From Myxococcales bacterium (GTDB taxonomy: Bacteria > Myxococcota_A > Bradymonadia > UBA7976 > UBA1532), in the NCBI GenBank assembly GCA_002731825.1, contig PCCS01000032.1:1-36088 (forward strand): a stretch of DNA of 36,088 bases, written 5' to 3'. Positions 25,327 through 34,513 of the stretch are shown here, piece after piece. Both the position numbers and the translations under genes were made by a program. The notes under the pieces were generated by a model. It did not search any database, was not told where the DNA came from, and worked only from the letters and a program-made list of their open reading frames with translations. The stretch's first letter is position 1. Every line of letters begins with the position of its first letter.

Positions 25327-26165
25327 TGTTTTTGTCGCCTGAACCACGTCTCGATCACCTGATGATATTGTGGGGGAAACGGCCTTGCCGGTTCCACTAT
25401 CCTGCCATCGATCTTACCACTGGATCGCGACGTCTGACTACTTCCCTTAATTTTCAGTGTCGGACTCGCCTCTTTAGATTCGATGGCAACAAATTTCACC
25501 CCCGTCTCGTCGCCGGATATTGAGCCTGTTTTCTGGCCCATTTGCGGCTTCCTCTTAGCGCTTTTCACCGTTGGTTTTGCCGATTTAGTAATGGTGTTTT
25601 GGACGACATCCTTACGCCCATCCACGGCCGTTTCGGCCTTTTCCTTTGGCGGTTTCTGTCGGACCAATTTAGATTGCTCCGGCTGCGGTTTCATGACTTG
25701 CACTGCCGAACCAGACCTCATTTCATTGTCACCTTGGGCCGTCACGGACTGTCCGTAAATGGCCACGGCAATGACCGAAAGGACGGGGAGCCACCAAAGT
25801 GCACTCGGGGCGGGCGCGTAGTCACCAACTTTTGTGTCGCCAATCCGCTCCCATGCTCTCTTCCGTTGTGCGACCACGATGGCTTCTTCGCTTTGCAGAT
25901 GATCCAGCGCGCATTCAATAAGGCCAAGATGACCTCCGAGTCGGTCCATAACCCTAGCCGTTGTCGATGGACTCTCCAGAATAACGACAGCGAGTACCAA
26001 GACGCCGAGTAACCAAATGGCGATGGGTGGCCAATAGCCTATATAGATTCCAACGGTAAAGACCAAAGAGGCAATGGACAATTGGCGCAGCGTTCTCCAA
26101 CACGCCCGCCGGGCACCCACGCGTTTGATATATCGCCTCAACAGGTCTCTTTGATTGTCAGACAT
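25323..26165 (-). CDS. Membrane protein of unknown function
   Basis: A 280-residue protein without a recognised family. Two helices lie at about 32-47 and 51-66 (SIASLVFTVGIYIGYWPP and IAIWLLGVLVLAVVIL), a third at about 132-146 (WWLPVLSVIAVAIYG). The C-terminal half is Lys/Ser/Pro-rich and low in complexity, so a long flexible tail faces one side. I chose ATG at 26165, which overlaps the stop of the upstream gene by 8 bases; the frame continues to 26258 inside that gene. It lies between a polytopic membrane protein and MoxR in the cluster. Topology and the tail suggest a scaffold or substrate-binding partner, but there is no direct evidence. Confidence 0.82.
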   Translation of the reverse strand: MSDNQRDLLRRYIKRVGARRACWRTLRQLSIASLVFTVGIYIGYWPPIAIWLLGVLVLAVVILESPSTTARVMDRLGGHLGLIECALDHLQSEEAIVVAQRKRAWERIGDTKVGDYAPAPSALWWLPVLSVIAVAIYGQSVTAQGDNEMRSGSAVQVMKPQPEQSKLVRQKPPKEKAETAVDGRKDVVQNTITKSAKPTVKSAKRKPQMGQKTGSISGDETGVKFVAIESKEASPTLKIKGSSQTSRSSGKIDGRIVEPARPFPPQYHQVIETWFRRQKQ

Positions 26166-26643
26166 AGGCTCGAACCCAGACCAAAGCGATAAAACCAGTC
26201 GCCAGTATAAAGAGATGAGCGACTTTGGGAGAGACCAGTCGAGCGACGCCGCCCCCAAGCATACATGGCACTGTAAAGATACCAGCCGCCAGTAGCAGTG
26301 ATTGAACCATTCCGGTCAGGTCAATATTCCCAATTCGTGAGAGCCACACCGCGCCAGGCAGAGCGCTCATGATCACGGACAGCAGGCCGATCATAATGTA
26401 GATAAGGTCACCGCGTAGTCCGCGACTGGCCTTGGCAGAGTAGGCCGCCCAACCAGATAGAATGAACAACAGGATACCGGCCCAAAGTACGCAGCCCCAT
26501 GGTTTCACAATCTCGGTCCAACCATCCGCGATCGGACCACTTTGCCAGTGCTCTAGATGGCTGTATCCCACCACAGCCCAGAGTGGAAAGAAAACAGCTG
26601 ATGCGAATGAGATGACCGCCAAACCATCTGCTCTTTCGCTCAT
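26158..26643 (-). CDS. Polytopic membrane protein, possible partner of the ABC ATPase
   Basis: A 161-residue hydrophobic protein with about five membrane helices (AVISFASAVFFPLWAVVGYS, CVLWAGILLFILSGWAAY, IYIMIGLLSVIMSALPGAVW, LLLAAGIFTVPCMLGGG and LFILATGFIALVWVRAY). No family is recognised. I chose ATG at 26643 because GAGG lies 6 bases upstream; the frame is open to GTG 26670, inside the ABC gene. It begins 14 bases after the ABC ATPase stop and overlaps the next gene by 8 bases, so it is clearly co-expressed. It may form the membrane part of the transporter with that ATPase, but at 161 residues it would be an unusually short permease. Confidence 0.83.
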   Translation of the reverse strand: MSERADGLAVISFASAVFFPLWAVVGYSHLEHWQSGPIADGWTEIVKPWGCVLWAGILLFILSGWAAYSAKASRGLRGDLIYIMIGLLSVIMSALPGAVWLSRIGNIDLTGMVQSLLLAAGIFTVPCMLGGGVARLVSPKVAHLFILATGFIALVWVRAYV

Positions 26644-26657
26644 GAGCTGCCTCACGT

Positions 26658-27356
26658 TCACTCGGTCCACCCCTGCGAGCGTGCAATCATTGATTCGAAT
26701 TCATCTTGTCCTCGACGCACCTCGGCAACAACGGCTCCGTCCTGGAGGATAAGAGCACGGTCACATACGGCCACCGGGAGATGAGGCGTATTAGCGGAAA
26801 TAACGAGGGTTTTCCCCAGCGATTGTGCACGCTCAATGGCACGATTGACCAAATTCAAGCCTCGGCCATCTAGGCCATCTCCAGGCACATCGAGTAAGAT
26901 AATCTTCGCATCGCTAGAGAATACCCTCGCTAAATCGACGATGCGTTGTTGAGTCCTTGAGCACTGCTTCATTTTCTGATTGAGCCAATCGATTTCAAAT
27001 CGGTCCTGCAGAAGGCCTAAACGGGTTTGCTGTGATTCTCGATCAAAACCGGCCATATCCATCCAAAAGCATAGCCAATCTTGGCATGTCAATTCGAGTG
27101 GGCCAGGAACCATCTCAGACAGGTAAGCACAGGCGCCAAATTGATGTTGTCGCTTGTAGACCACTTTGCGACCATCCAAGCGAATCTCGCCGCTGTTTAA
27201 ATCGAGTTGTCCCGCCAATGCAGCCAAAAGACTGCTTTTACCGGAGCCCATAGAGCCAACAACCCCTAAAACCTCACCAGAGCGTACCGACAAGCTGCAA
27301 TAATCAAGGCGGACACAGCCTGCATGCGCAGCATATAAGCGAATTGCTTCGATCAA
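26658..27356 (-). CDS. ABC transporter ATP-binding protein, degenerate in key motifs
   Basis: A 232-residue nucleotide-binding domain. Walker A is intact (VGSMGSGKSS, 33-42, Lys 40). The Q-loop has AYLSEM where Gln is expected, and the signature reads QCSRTQQR (131-138) instead of LSGGQ. Walker B is IILLDV (152-157), with Val where the catalytic Glu should be. An His survives in NTPHLP (His 192). These changes suggest slow or no ATP hydrolysis, perhaps a regulatory or structural ATPase or a half that needs a partner. It is the first gene of a six-gene minus-strand cluster, and a strong hairpin lies 109-173 bases upstream of its start. The transport substrate, if any, is unknown. Confidence 0.93.
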   Translation of the reverse strand: MIEAIRLYAAHAGCVRLDYCSLSVRSGEVLGVVGSMGSGKSSLLAALAGQLDLNSGEIRLDGRKVVYKRQHQFGACAYLSEMVPGPLELTCQDWLCFWMDMAGFDRESQQTRLGLLQDRFEIDWLNQKMKQCSRTQQRIVDLARVFSSDAKIILLDVPGDGLDGRGLNLVNRAIERAQSLGKTLVISANTPHLPVAVCDRALILQDGAVVAEVRRGQDEFESMIARSQGWTE

Positions 27357-27464
27357 GGTCTACCCTCCTTTGGAACCGGACCGGCAGTCGGCACGTCTGC
27401 TTGAATACTAGCCTACACCAGCCGCAAGTAAACCACTACGCTACACACACAACAGGCAAAATCT

Positions 27465-27529
27465 GGGAGATTCGCACGATAACGCCGCCGTCGAGAATAA
27501 ATGCGACGTTATCATGCGAATTACCTCCC
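27465..27529 (-). promoter_or_regulatory. Long hairpin between the divergent ABC cluster and sigma-54 activator
   Basis: TTCGCACGATAACGCCG (27471-27487) and CGACGTTATCATGCGAA (27504-27520) pair over 17 bases with two mismatches. Both mismatches become G-U wobbles in a minus-strand transcript, so the hairpin would be fully paired there. Outside, GGGAG (27465-27469) also pairs with CTCCC (27525-27529) across a small bulge. The loop is 16 bases. It lies in the leader region of the ABC cluster, whose start is at 27356. On the minus strand a short ATTTTG follows, too weak for a sure terminator. It may be an attenuator or a DNA operator. Confidence 0.5.
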
Positions 27530-27626
27530 CGCGCTGAACACAGGTCAGTAAAAAATTGCAACGGGTCGTCAGAGTTGACGAAGTGTTTTTCGTTCTCTTA
27601 AACCTGACTGATTCCCGAGGAAGACG

Positions 27627-28727
27627 ATGCAAAAAAAAACAGCATTAGACCAAAAGGCCCAGATGATTCCAGATGAGATCTTAATTTGTCAAAGTGCCGT
27701 CATGATTAAACTCGGTTATCGAATTCGCCGCTATGCGCCGACTGAGGCGAATATACTGATTACTGGTGGTTCCGGCAGCGGCAAGGAACGTGTTGCAAAT
27801 GCTGTGCATCGTTTGTCTAAACGAGCCGATGGGCCGTTTGTGGCACTCAATTGCGCGGCTTTACCGCCCCAATTGATCGAGTCCGAATTATTCGGGACGA
27901 CCCCCGGTGCGTTTACGGGCGCCCGCCACAAGCGCGGTTGGTTTGAACGAGCCAATGGTGGCACCCTATTTCTAGATGAAATAGGTGATATGCCGCCATC
28001 ATCTCAGACCAAACTTCTTCGGGTTCTTGAGAGTGGGACCGTATGGCCCGTCGGATCAGAACGGAGTCGCACGGTGAACGTGCGTGTCCTGTCTGCGACC
28101 CATCAATCCCTCGAACACTCGATCTTGAACAAAACCTTTCGCCTGGACCTCTTTCATAGAATCTCCACCCTTCATCTAGAGGTACCAAATCTCAAATCAC
28201 GAAAGGACGACCTCAAACGATTGGCTGAAGTCCTCTGCCCTAACGCTGCGCGTCGCTTGACGCCAAGTGCATGGCGAAAACTAGAAGGCTACCACTGGCC
28301 TGGAAATGTTAGAGAATTTAAGAATGTATTACTTAGGGCGAGCATTGAAAACCAAACGTGCCCCATCTCATCGGATTCAATCCGAATCAAAGCACACCGA
28401 TCCGCAAACGAGCCTCAATGGAGCATCGATGAGCCCAATTGTGATGACACCCAACCCCTAAACATCACCATCGCCCGCTATATTCAACATGCCGTAGAGA
28501 GACACCGGGGCAATGTGCGAGCCACATCGAGAGCGTTAAAGGTCAGCCCCACAACCGTATACAGATATTTGAGTTTGGGCTTAAGACATACCCCGCCTGA
28601 GAGCCGGCCATCGGACTGCCTTAAGCCTCTAGGTCGATTGGCCCATCCAGGGGTTCCCATTCAACATCCTGACGGATCACATCTTCCATCAGAGCCAATT
28701 CACGACGCTCCGCATCACCGGCCATAA
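27627..28727 (+). CDS. Sigma-54-dependent transcriptional activator without sensor domain
   Basis: A 366-residue AAA+ activator of RpoN RNA polymerase. Walker A GGSGSGKE (47-54), [21 protein letters not shown], the sigma-54 loop GAFTGA (94-99), [14 protein letters not shown] (Walker B 114-119), [10 protein letters not shown] (171-180) and [13 protein letters not shown] (222-234) are present. A Fis-like HTH lies at about 281-317. Only about 40 residues precede the AAA+ core, with no receiver, GAF or PAS domain, so it may be controlled by another protein or by abundance. The ATG at 27627 has GAGG 6 bases upstream. It is divergent from the ABC/MoxR cluster and might regulate it, which is inference from position. 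Its last 35 residues run antisense over the 3' end of the next gene for 107 bases. Confidence 0.95.
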   Translation: MQKKTALDQKAQMIPDEILICQSAVMIKLGYRIRRYAPTEANILITGGSGSGKERVANAVHRLSKRADGPFVALNCAALPPQLIESELFGTTPGAFTGARHKRGWFERANGGTLFLDEIGDMPPSSQTKLLRVLESGTVWPVGSERSRTVNVRVLSATHQSLEHSILNKTFRLDLFHRISTLHLEVPNLKSRKDDLKRLAEVLCPNAARRLTPSAWRKLEGYHWPGNVREFKNVLLRASIENQTCPISSDSIRIKAHRSANEPQWSIDEPNCDDTQPLNITIARYIQHAVERHRGNVRATSRALKVSPTTVYRYLSLGLRHTPPESRPSDCLKPLGRLAHPGVPIQHPDGSHLPSEPIHDAPHHRP

Positions 28728-31050
28728 ACGCATCTAGAATCTCTGCGCCCGCCTGGGTATCGAGAGCGATGGTGAACGCCTCCGGGCGACTGCTAAAAGA
28801 CAAATCAACGACAACTGAGTTTTCATTTCTCTCGCTGATTCGGGTCATCGCCGCATCGAAGACGATCCCCAAACCGATGGCTGCTCCACCAAGAATGGCC
28901 AGACTAGAGTCCGCGCCGCGAAGACCAACAAATAGCAGGTGGCCGCCCACAACACCTGTAAAAACCAGACCAAGCGCACCCAAGACAACATAGAATAAGC
29001 GCAGCCGGCGTTTCACATTGACTGCCAATAGATCATCGAGTGCGTGGCTGTCGCCCGTACGCTCAAAAACCCGCCCTGCCAAGGTTCGCTTACTGCTGAC
29101 AACCAGCTCCCGATCGGTCAAAATAATGGTGCCCTGTCGGGTCAGTCCCAGGGAACGAAGCAATTTTTCTTTGAGGTGCGCCAAAAGATCGAGACCAAGA
29201 TAAGCCCGCAGAACTGATTTCATGTTTGTTTGGCGGCGGTCGAGAACTTGAACCGGGGCCATCAATGGTGAATCCCGATCCGGCTTTCTAAGTATGAGCG
29301 CGCTTACGCCGGTCTTTTTACGCGCTTCATCGTTCTCAAGAGCATCTAAGTCTTCAAACGCACCAAACTCATTCTCAATTCGAGCCATGACGTGGGATGC
29401 ATCGATGATGTCACCAATCTCGATTTGCTCTAGGCCTCGAGACATCATTTCCGGAAAAAGCGGCTGCAGTGAGAAGGCTATAGCGCCGAAACTGCTGTCC
29501 CCTTCCAGCGCCTTATAATGCTCGAGATAGACCTTAATAAGTGTTCTATAGAGGTTGCGGCCTTGTTCTGCCGTCTCCTCATCGGAGTGCAAGACTCGCG
29601 CGACCGCGAGCACCGTCCTGACATAGAAGATGGCGAAACGGGCCAGTAGTTTTCTACGGACATGCTCCGGAACGTCTTCGCCAGTCCACCGCTCAACATG
29701 ATCGGACAATTCAAGTCCGAAGGATTCCAACCGATCACGAATTCGGCCGGCCCCGTGCTGAGTCATCGCCTTTAAAACCCGAACCATGGCGTTTGCGAAA
29801 ATCTCATCGTTGAAGGGATGGTCGATGGCTGCGGGTGTAAAAGACTGAAAAAATACGGTAACAACGCGGTCCAATAAGCGTTGCCCATGAGGCCGAGTTC
29901 GGAACTCTTCGACTTTGCTTAAGTCGGCGATCAGCAAGCAATGCCGCAAGGCACGGGTGTCATTTGCAACGGCTTGGGCAAGACTTTCCACTGAACCACC
30001 GCCGGCAACGTGGTCAAGAATGACTGAACGCAGACCAACCGTCAGATACTTAAGATTGGCATTTGGCTGAACTGGCAGAGAGAGCTGAGCGTAGATTTCA
30101 GTCACTCTATGAGCCACCTCGGGTAGTGGTCGCGAGCGATAATGCTCAATTGTCCGGGCGACCACATGATCAAGTTCACCGTGTATTTGCAGCGCAAACA
30201 ACGCGCATGAAATCAGCTTTTCTTCGCCGCGAACTAAGAGTTGATGGAGAAGCTGTGAATCACTCACGAACCCAGGTGAGGAACAAACATAGTGTAGAAC
30301 GGCCATGTCATCGACGGTCTCGAGCAGCATCCGAATAAATTGCGTTCGATTGCGGTCAATTCTTAAGATCCGTCTTATGTGGCGGCGTAAGGTGACCCAG
30401 GCTCGGCCTCTGGTCTCCGGTAACCCATGCCGATGAAATCTGAGGAGATGGTGGAGCAACCAGGGGATTTCTTTATCCGCTGATTCCTGACTGCGCTTAT
30501 TAATCTCCGTCGCCAAGCGCTCCGTATAAATTTGCCAGAAGCGAACTGCATCGTCCTCTGCGCAGACGAGATCAAGATAGTCACAAAACGTATACGGACC
30601 AATTCTTTCGATCCCAGGTAACAAGCCAACAATACGAATTGTAAATGACTGACGATCGACATCTTCCAGCGGCTTAAGCTTACCGTTAAAGCCGATTGTG
30701 AGAAGTGCATTGACCACTTCAACATCATCTAAATTGTTAGACTCCGTAAGCAAGGGCACAAGCTGCACTCGGCGGCCATTCGGTCGCTGAACAACAACGT
30801 CCTTGGCATCCAACTCATGTCGCCACGCGAACGATTCAATGAGCTGTGCATCGAGATCGATATCGGGGTTGAGCGCTAGATGAACGAGAAGGTCAAAGAC
30901 GACCTCTGCAATGACGCCCGTTCGCAACTGCCCTTCAAGATGAGATAAGACGACGCTGCGACGTTCTCGCAGGGATGTATGAAATTCACCCGCGGACCAT
31001 TGGCCCATAAACTGGCGGGTTTTCTCAATATTTTCAGTTAGCTCTGCCAT
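28621..31050 (-). CDS. Large membrane protein with helical N-terminal region and PH-like C-terminal part
   Basis: An 809-residue protein without a recognised family name. Residues about 1-560 are helical and repetitive in a way that recalls an alpha-solenoid (HEAT-like): [26 protein letters not shown] and [15 protein letters not shown]. The last part (about 640-775) begins [13 protein letters not shown], runs through a basic segment KRRLRLF, two membrane helices at about 686-709 and 716-733, and strands [19 protein letters not shown]. This resembles bacterial PH domains with membrane helices inserted. It has no signal peptide. It could be a cytoplasmic scaffold fixed to the inner membrane. 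Start ATG at 31050 has only weak ribosome-binding signal. Its stop lies inside the sigma-54 activator's 3' end. Confidence 0.85.
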   Translation of the reverse strand: MAELTENIEKTRQFMGQWSAGEFHTSLRERRSVVLSHLEGQLRTGVIAEVVFDLLVHLALNPDIDLDAQLIESFAWRHELDAKDVVVQRPNGRRVQLVPLLTESNNLDDVEVVNALLTIGFNGKLKPLEDVDRQSFTIRIVGLLPGIERIGPYTFCDYLDLVCAEDDAVRFWQIYTERLATEINKRSQESADKEIPWLLHHLLRFHRHGLPETRGRAWVTLRRHIRRILRIDRNRTQFIRMLLETVDDMAVLHYVCSSPGFVSDSQLLHQLLVRGEEKLISCALFALQIHGELDHVVARTIEHYRSRPLPEVAHRVTEIYAQLSLPVQPNANLKYLTVGLRSVILDHVAGGGSVESLAQAVANDTRALRHCLLIADLSKVEEFRTRPHGQRLLDRVVTVFFQSFTPAAIDHPFNDEIFANAMVRVLKAMTQHGAGRIRDRLESFGLELSDHVERWTGEDVPEHVRRKLLARFAIFYVRTVLAVARVLHSDEETAEQGRNLYRTLIKVYLEHYKALEGDSSFGAIAFSLQPLFPEMMSRGLEQIEIGDIIDASHVMARIENEFGAFEDLDALENDEARKKTGVSALILRKPDRDSPLMAPVQVLDRRQTNMKSVLRAYLGLDLLAHLKEKLLRSLGLTRQGTIILTDRELVVSSKRTLAGRVFERTGDSHALDDLLAVNVKRRLRLFYVVLGALGLVFTGVVGGHLLFVGLRGADSSLAILGGAAIGLGIVFDAAMTRISERNENSVVVDLSFSSRPEAFTIALDTQAGAEILDAFMAGDAERRELALMEDVIRQDVEWEPLDGPIDLEA

Positions 31051-31143
31051 ATCTACTTGATGCTATGCTGCTCCTGCCAAACCTGGCAAGTTTGCTCTTA
31101 GATTCGCCAAAAAATAATGACCGAACAGCCCCCGCACTGGCGG

Positions 31144-31809
31144 TTACCATTTACCCCATTGAATTCGCAATTTCTTGAGTACAACTTCGGTTCGTGGGCG
31201 GGTTTGAATCGCCGGGACACGGGCGATTTTTGCCACCGTTTTCAAATTACGACACTCGCCAAAAACAGCGTGCTTATTATCCAACCACCGGGTTGCCTTC
31301 TCGGTTATAAAGAATTGGCTTCCGCCCGTGTTGGGACCCCGGTTGGCCATGCTCAAGATGCCTGGTTTATTATGCATCAATTCTGGGTGGAACTCGTCTT
31401 TGATATTATATCCGGGTCCCCCCGTTCCCTGCTTGAGTGGGCAGCCACCTTGAATCATAAAGTTGGGAATGACGCGGTGAAAGATCTGGCCATCATAATA
31501 GGGTTTCTTGGACATCATCATTGTGTTGGCATCTCTATATTCTTTTTTCCCTGTCGCAAGTCCCACAAAATTGCGCACGGTCTCAGGTGCGCGTTTGTGA
31601 AATAACCGACAATTTATAGTCCCTTGACTGGTCTCGAAGGCCAGCAGTAGGTCAGCCCCCTTGCCGGGGACATCGAACTTGGCCTGCGCGGGTGCACTGG
31701 CCTGAGTCTTTTTCGTTGTCGGCTGAGAGTGAGCCGCACCGGCCGCTAGCAAAAGTCCGAAAGCACAGGTGGTCGCTAAGCCTAAAAAGAGTCGCCGTGT
31801 ATGTCTCAT
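31144..31809 (-). CDS. Cyclophilin-type peptidyl-prolyl cis-trans isomerase, exported
   Basis: A 221-residue periplasmic isomerase. The signal peptide has a basic start (MRHTRRLF), a hydrophobic core and ends near AHSQ (about residue 30). The catalytic core reads YYDGQIFHRVIPNFMIQGGCP (Arg in FHRVI), then GYNIKDEFHPELMHNKPGILSMANRGPNTGGSQFFITEKATRWLDNKHAVFGE; the NTGGSQFFIT and LDNKHAVFGE segments are the family signature. It would speed folding of envelope proteins. I chose ATG at 31809 with GAGG 8 bases upstream; TTG at 31827 is also in frame. It lies 93 bases downstream of the 809-residue gene's end region on the same side and 104 bases after recO start, both minus, so a loose operon is possible. 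Confidence 0.96.
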   Translation of the reverse strand: MRHTRRLFLGLATTCAFGLLLAAGAAHSQPTTKKTQASAPAQAKFDVPGKGADLLLAFETSQGTINCRLFHKRAPETVRNFVGLATGKKEYRDANTMMMSKKPYYDGQIFHRVIPNFMIQGGCPLKQGTGGPGYNIKDEFHPELMHNKPGILSMANRGPNTGGSQFFITEKATRWLDNKHAVFGECRNLKTVAKIARVPAIQTRPRTEVVLKKLRIQWGKW

Positions 31810-31913
31810 GATTTCATCCTCAATCAAGTCATCGAATACCGATAATCTGCCATCGATGGTCGCGTCTGTAAATCCACTGTTTGTTTGATTCGGATTTAAC
31901 GCTCAAATTCCAT

Positions 31914-32627
31914 TCAAAAGGTCTCAGGTCCAATAAACGTGGCACTTTTGAGCGGCCTCTCTAAGATTGAATTCCAGACGTGGTTCATTAAGCCCCTCAC
32001 GCTTTGATGGCAAGCCGTTCCAGCTCCTTGAAACAGACCTAGTTGCATCTGGTCAATGGCGTGCAGAGCCTCCCTACCGCAGGGCAACGAGTCGGTCACA
32101 TGTACAGCCGAATGCCTAATGGCACCTCCCATTGAGACACTAAAGCTCTCTGGCGGTTCACCGGATTCGATACAGGGCCAAAATTGAAATACAAACCCAT
32201 TGTGTTTGAGTACCCAAAGCTCCCAGCTCACCAACTCTGCATGATTCGGTGTCTTCTCTTCTAAGTATTGAAGATATTGATCTAAAGCGGCCTCGTTCCC
32301 CGTCTCGGCCTGACCTTCGACCGTCAACCGTTCGATCACTTCGACTACATAGGCTAGCTGATAAAAGCGAGCGAGGTCGTGTCTCGCATTGCGCGGCACC
32401 CGAATGATATCGCAGCTGGTGAGGGCCTTCAATCGACCTCGATTAGACTGCGACTGCTCTATCTGAAGTCTTGCTCCAATTTCTAGCGCGCCCCCAAAGC
32501 GTCGGCTGCTTTTACGCGCCCCGCGCGCAATCAGTGACAACCGACCATGCTTTGCGCTTAAAAAATCGACGATGAGGTCATGGTCACGATACGGCTTCGT
32601 CTTCAAAACGACACCGACATCGGTCAT
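31914..32627 (-). CDS. recO: DNA repair protein RecO
   Basis: RecO works with RecR (and RecF) to load RecA on gapped DNA. The N-terminal OB fold is clear: VGVVLKTKPYRDHDLIVDFLSAKHGRLSLIARGARKSSRRFGGALEIGARLQIE. The helical C-terminal part follows (ELVSWELWVLKHNGFVFQF). The length of 237 residues is typical. I chose ATG at 32627 because its ATGA overlaps the mgtE stop by 4 bases; the frame goes on to 32660 within mgtE. The usual zinc-binding Cys cluster seems absent: only one Cys (PCIESGEPP) remains, so the zinc finger is lost, as in some other RecO proteins. Its place behind mgtE is unusual. Confidence 0.94.
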   Translation of the reverse strand: MTDVGVVLKTKPYRDHDLIVDFLSAKHGRLSLIARGARKSSRRFGGALEIGARLQIEQSQSNRGRLKALTSCDIIRVPRNARHDLARFYQLAYVVEVIERLTVEGQAETGNEAALDQYLQYLEEKTPNHAELVSWELWVLKHNGFVFQFWPCIESGEPPESFSVSMGGAIRHSAVHVTDSLPCGREALHAIDQMQLGLFQGAGTACHQSVRGLMNHVWNSILERPLKSATFIGPETF

Positions 32628-33991
32628 GTCGGTGTACCCAGGATTAATGTCGCAGTCCAAAAGTAGACTAAAATGCCCAGCACATCGACAGATGTTGTCA
32701 CTATAGGTCCCGTTGCTATGGCGGGGTCGATTCTCATCCGGTCAAAGAGAAGCGGCGTGAAAGCTCCGACGGCTGCAGACGACGCCATGCTCGCCAAAAC
32801 GCTCAAGCCGACGACCAATGAAAGCTGAAAAACCGACCCCGAATCACCGTAAGCCACAGCCGTGTAAATTCCAATTAACGTACCGTAGAGAATCCCCAAA
32901 AAGACACCGATTATGGTTTCGCGCCAAAGGTACTGAAGTCCAACGCCTTCGGACACATGGCCGGTTGCAAGACCCCGTACTATGATTGTTGCAGTCTGAA
33001 TCCCCACGTTGCCACCCATACCGAGTACGATGGGTATAAAAGCCGCTAAAGCAACAGTCGCCTGCAATTGATATTCAAAAGCGCTGATCAAAACGCTCGC
33101 GCTCAAGCCACCGAGCCAAGTCGCAAAAAGCCATGGGGCTCTGGTTCTGAAATTGCGCAGCACCGAATGATTCTCGTACGCGGTTTCATCTGCACCCGCC
33201 ATTTTCAAAATATCTTCTGTCGCTTCTTCTCTAATAACGTCGATAACATCATCGATGGTCACAATCCCGACCAAGCTGTTAGCCTCGTCGACAACAGGAA
33301 TAGCCAGAAGATTATATCGCGCCGCCAATCTGGCCACTTCCTCTTGGTCAGTATTCGTAACGACAGAGATGACGTCTGAGACCATTAAAGACTCCAACGT
33401 GGCGGTGGGCGGATGAGTGACCAACGCTCTTAGCGAAACGACGCCTACGAGATGCCCTGGGTCGTTGACGACATAGATGTAGAAGGCCATTTCAACATCG
33501 TCAGAGGCTTGGAGTGCTTGGATGGCTTCTGAAACGGCTGTGCTGGACGGCAGAGCAAAGAACTCAGGCGACATAATACCACCTGCCGTTTCTGCATCAT
33601 AATGCAGTAAATCTTCGAGTTCTTCTTTGTCTGCAGGCCGTAATGCGTCTATCAGACTGGTGCGTAACGTCTCCGGCAATAGCGCAAGAATATCAGCCTG
33701 GTCATCTGCACTCATCGCGGCGATGACCGGCGCAAGCTCGCTCTCCGAGCGATGTCCGATCAAATCGGACACAAGATGATCATCCAGTTCAGCTAAGGTA
33801 TCCGCTCGAACATCATCATCGGGTAGAAGGTCGAAAACCCGGCCTTGTTGCCGCTCATCCAAAAAACGCATGACGACGGCGACATCGGCCGCTCTGGTGC
33901 GAACCAGCAATCGCTCGACATGATTACCCGCGTTACGCCGTAAAAGCTTTTGCAGACTTTCTCTCAGGAGTTGCAGCCTTGGACTTAACAC
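32624..33991 (-). CDS. mgtE: Magnesium transporter MgtE
   Basis: A homodimeric inner-membrane Mg2+ channel. The 455 residues comprise the N-terminal MgtE_N helical bundle (about 30-130), a pair of CBS domains (about 140-260; VSDVISVVTNTDQEE, IPVVDEANSLVGIVTIDDVIDV) that sense cytosolic Mg2+, and five membrane helices (from about 288). The pore segment IPIVLGMGGNVGIQTATIIVRGL and the final DPAIATGPIVTTSVDVLGILVYF carry the family's GGN and the selectivity Asp near 422. The start is GTG at 33991, with a weak ribosome-binding site. It overlaps recO by 4 bases and follows the RodZ-like gene by 30 bases. Confidence 0.98.
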   Translation of the reverse strand: MLSPRLQLLRESLQKLLRRNAGNHVERLLVRTRAADVAVVMRFLDERQQGRVFDLLPDDDVRADTLAELDDHLVSDLIGHRSESELAPVIAAMSADDQADILALLPETLRTSLIDALRPADKEELEDLLHYDAETAGGIMSPEFFALPSSTAVSEAIQALQASDDVEMAFYIYVVNDPGHLVGVVSLRALVTHPPTATLESLMVSDVISVVTNTDQEEVARLAARYNLLAIPVVDEANSLVGIVTIDDVIDVIREEATEDILKMAGADETAYENHSVLRNFRTRAPWLFATWLGGLSASVLISAFEYQLQATVALAAFIPIVLGMGGNVGIQTATIIVRGLATGHVSEGVGLQYLWRETIIGVFLGILYGTLIGIYTAVAYGDSGSVFQLSLVVGLSVLASMASSAAVGAFTPLLFDRMRIDPAIATGPIVTTSVDVLGILVYFWTATLILGTPT

Positions 33992-34021
33992 GAAAGACCC
34001 ATTTCACTGATACACGTCGGT

Positions 34022-34513
34022 TCAGGGTTGAAGCGAACCATTGTCGCTAGGGACTTGATGGGCTTTCTCGATGGATACACCAGCATCTTGCCCAAGCACA
34101 ACCTGCCGACCATCCGATGCACCGAACAGCCAAAATGCCAAGACGGCAGCTCCCACGGCAACCCCAGCCGCAATGCCCAGAGTACTGCCCTTAATACGGG
34201 GTGCCGGTGGCTTGACCATGAATTGAGGCGTTGAGACAACGTATGGTTCGAGCTGTCGATCGCCACCGACCTCGCGCCAAGCGATGATCAAGGGATCTGG
34301 ATCCAATCCGAGTTCGGATGCGTAGGCTTTAATGAAACCCTTAACATAGACTGGAGCCGGCAAGGCGGCCCAGTTATCATGCTCTAATGCGCGTAATGAT
34401 TTTGCAGGTATTCTCGTCCGTGATGCACAGGCGTCTAGCGAGATGCCCAATTTAGCTCTCATTTCGTACAACGTCCGTCCGGGACTCAAATCATCACGTG
34501 GTGTAAAATCCAT
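34022..34513 (-). CDS. RodZ-like helix-turn-helix membrane protein
   Basis: A 163-residue protein of the RodZ type. An N-terminal HTH (about 10-75; GRTLYEMRAKLGISLDACASRTRIPAKSLRALEHDNW and VYVKGFIKAYASELGLD) is the form that binds MreB in RodZ. Residues about 111-130 form one membrane helix (TLGIAAGVAVGAAVLAFWLF). The periplasmic part is short and lacks the beta domain of E. coli RodZ, so it is a reduced form. I chose ATG at 34513, whose first base is shared with the TAA of the TPR gene (TAATG), a coupled start; the frame goes on to 34561 inside that gene. The TPR-lipoprotein/RodZ order matches the pilF-rodZ order in gammaproteobacteria. It may help cell shape or polarity. Confidence 0.88.
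   Translation of the reverse strand: MDFTPRDDLSPGRTLYEMRAKLGISLDACASRTRIPAKSLRALEHDNWAALPAPVYVKGFIKAYASELGLDPDPLIIAWREVGGDRQLEPYVVSTPQFMVKPPAPRIKGSTLGIAAGVAVGAAVLAFWLFGASDGRQVVLGQDAGVSIEKAHQVPSDNGSLQP

Noticed and set aside
27380..27420. Sigma-54 promoter for the ABC cluster or activator
   Set aside because: GGCACG is followed by GC at the wrong distance, so it does not fit the -24/-12 consensus.
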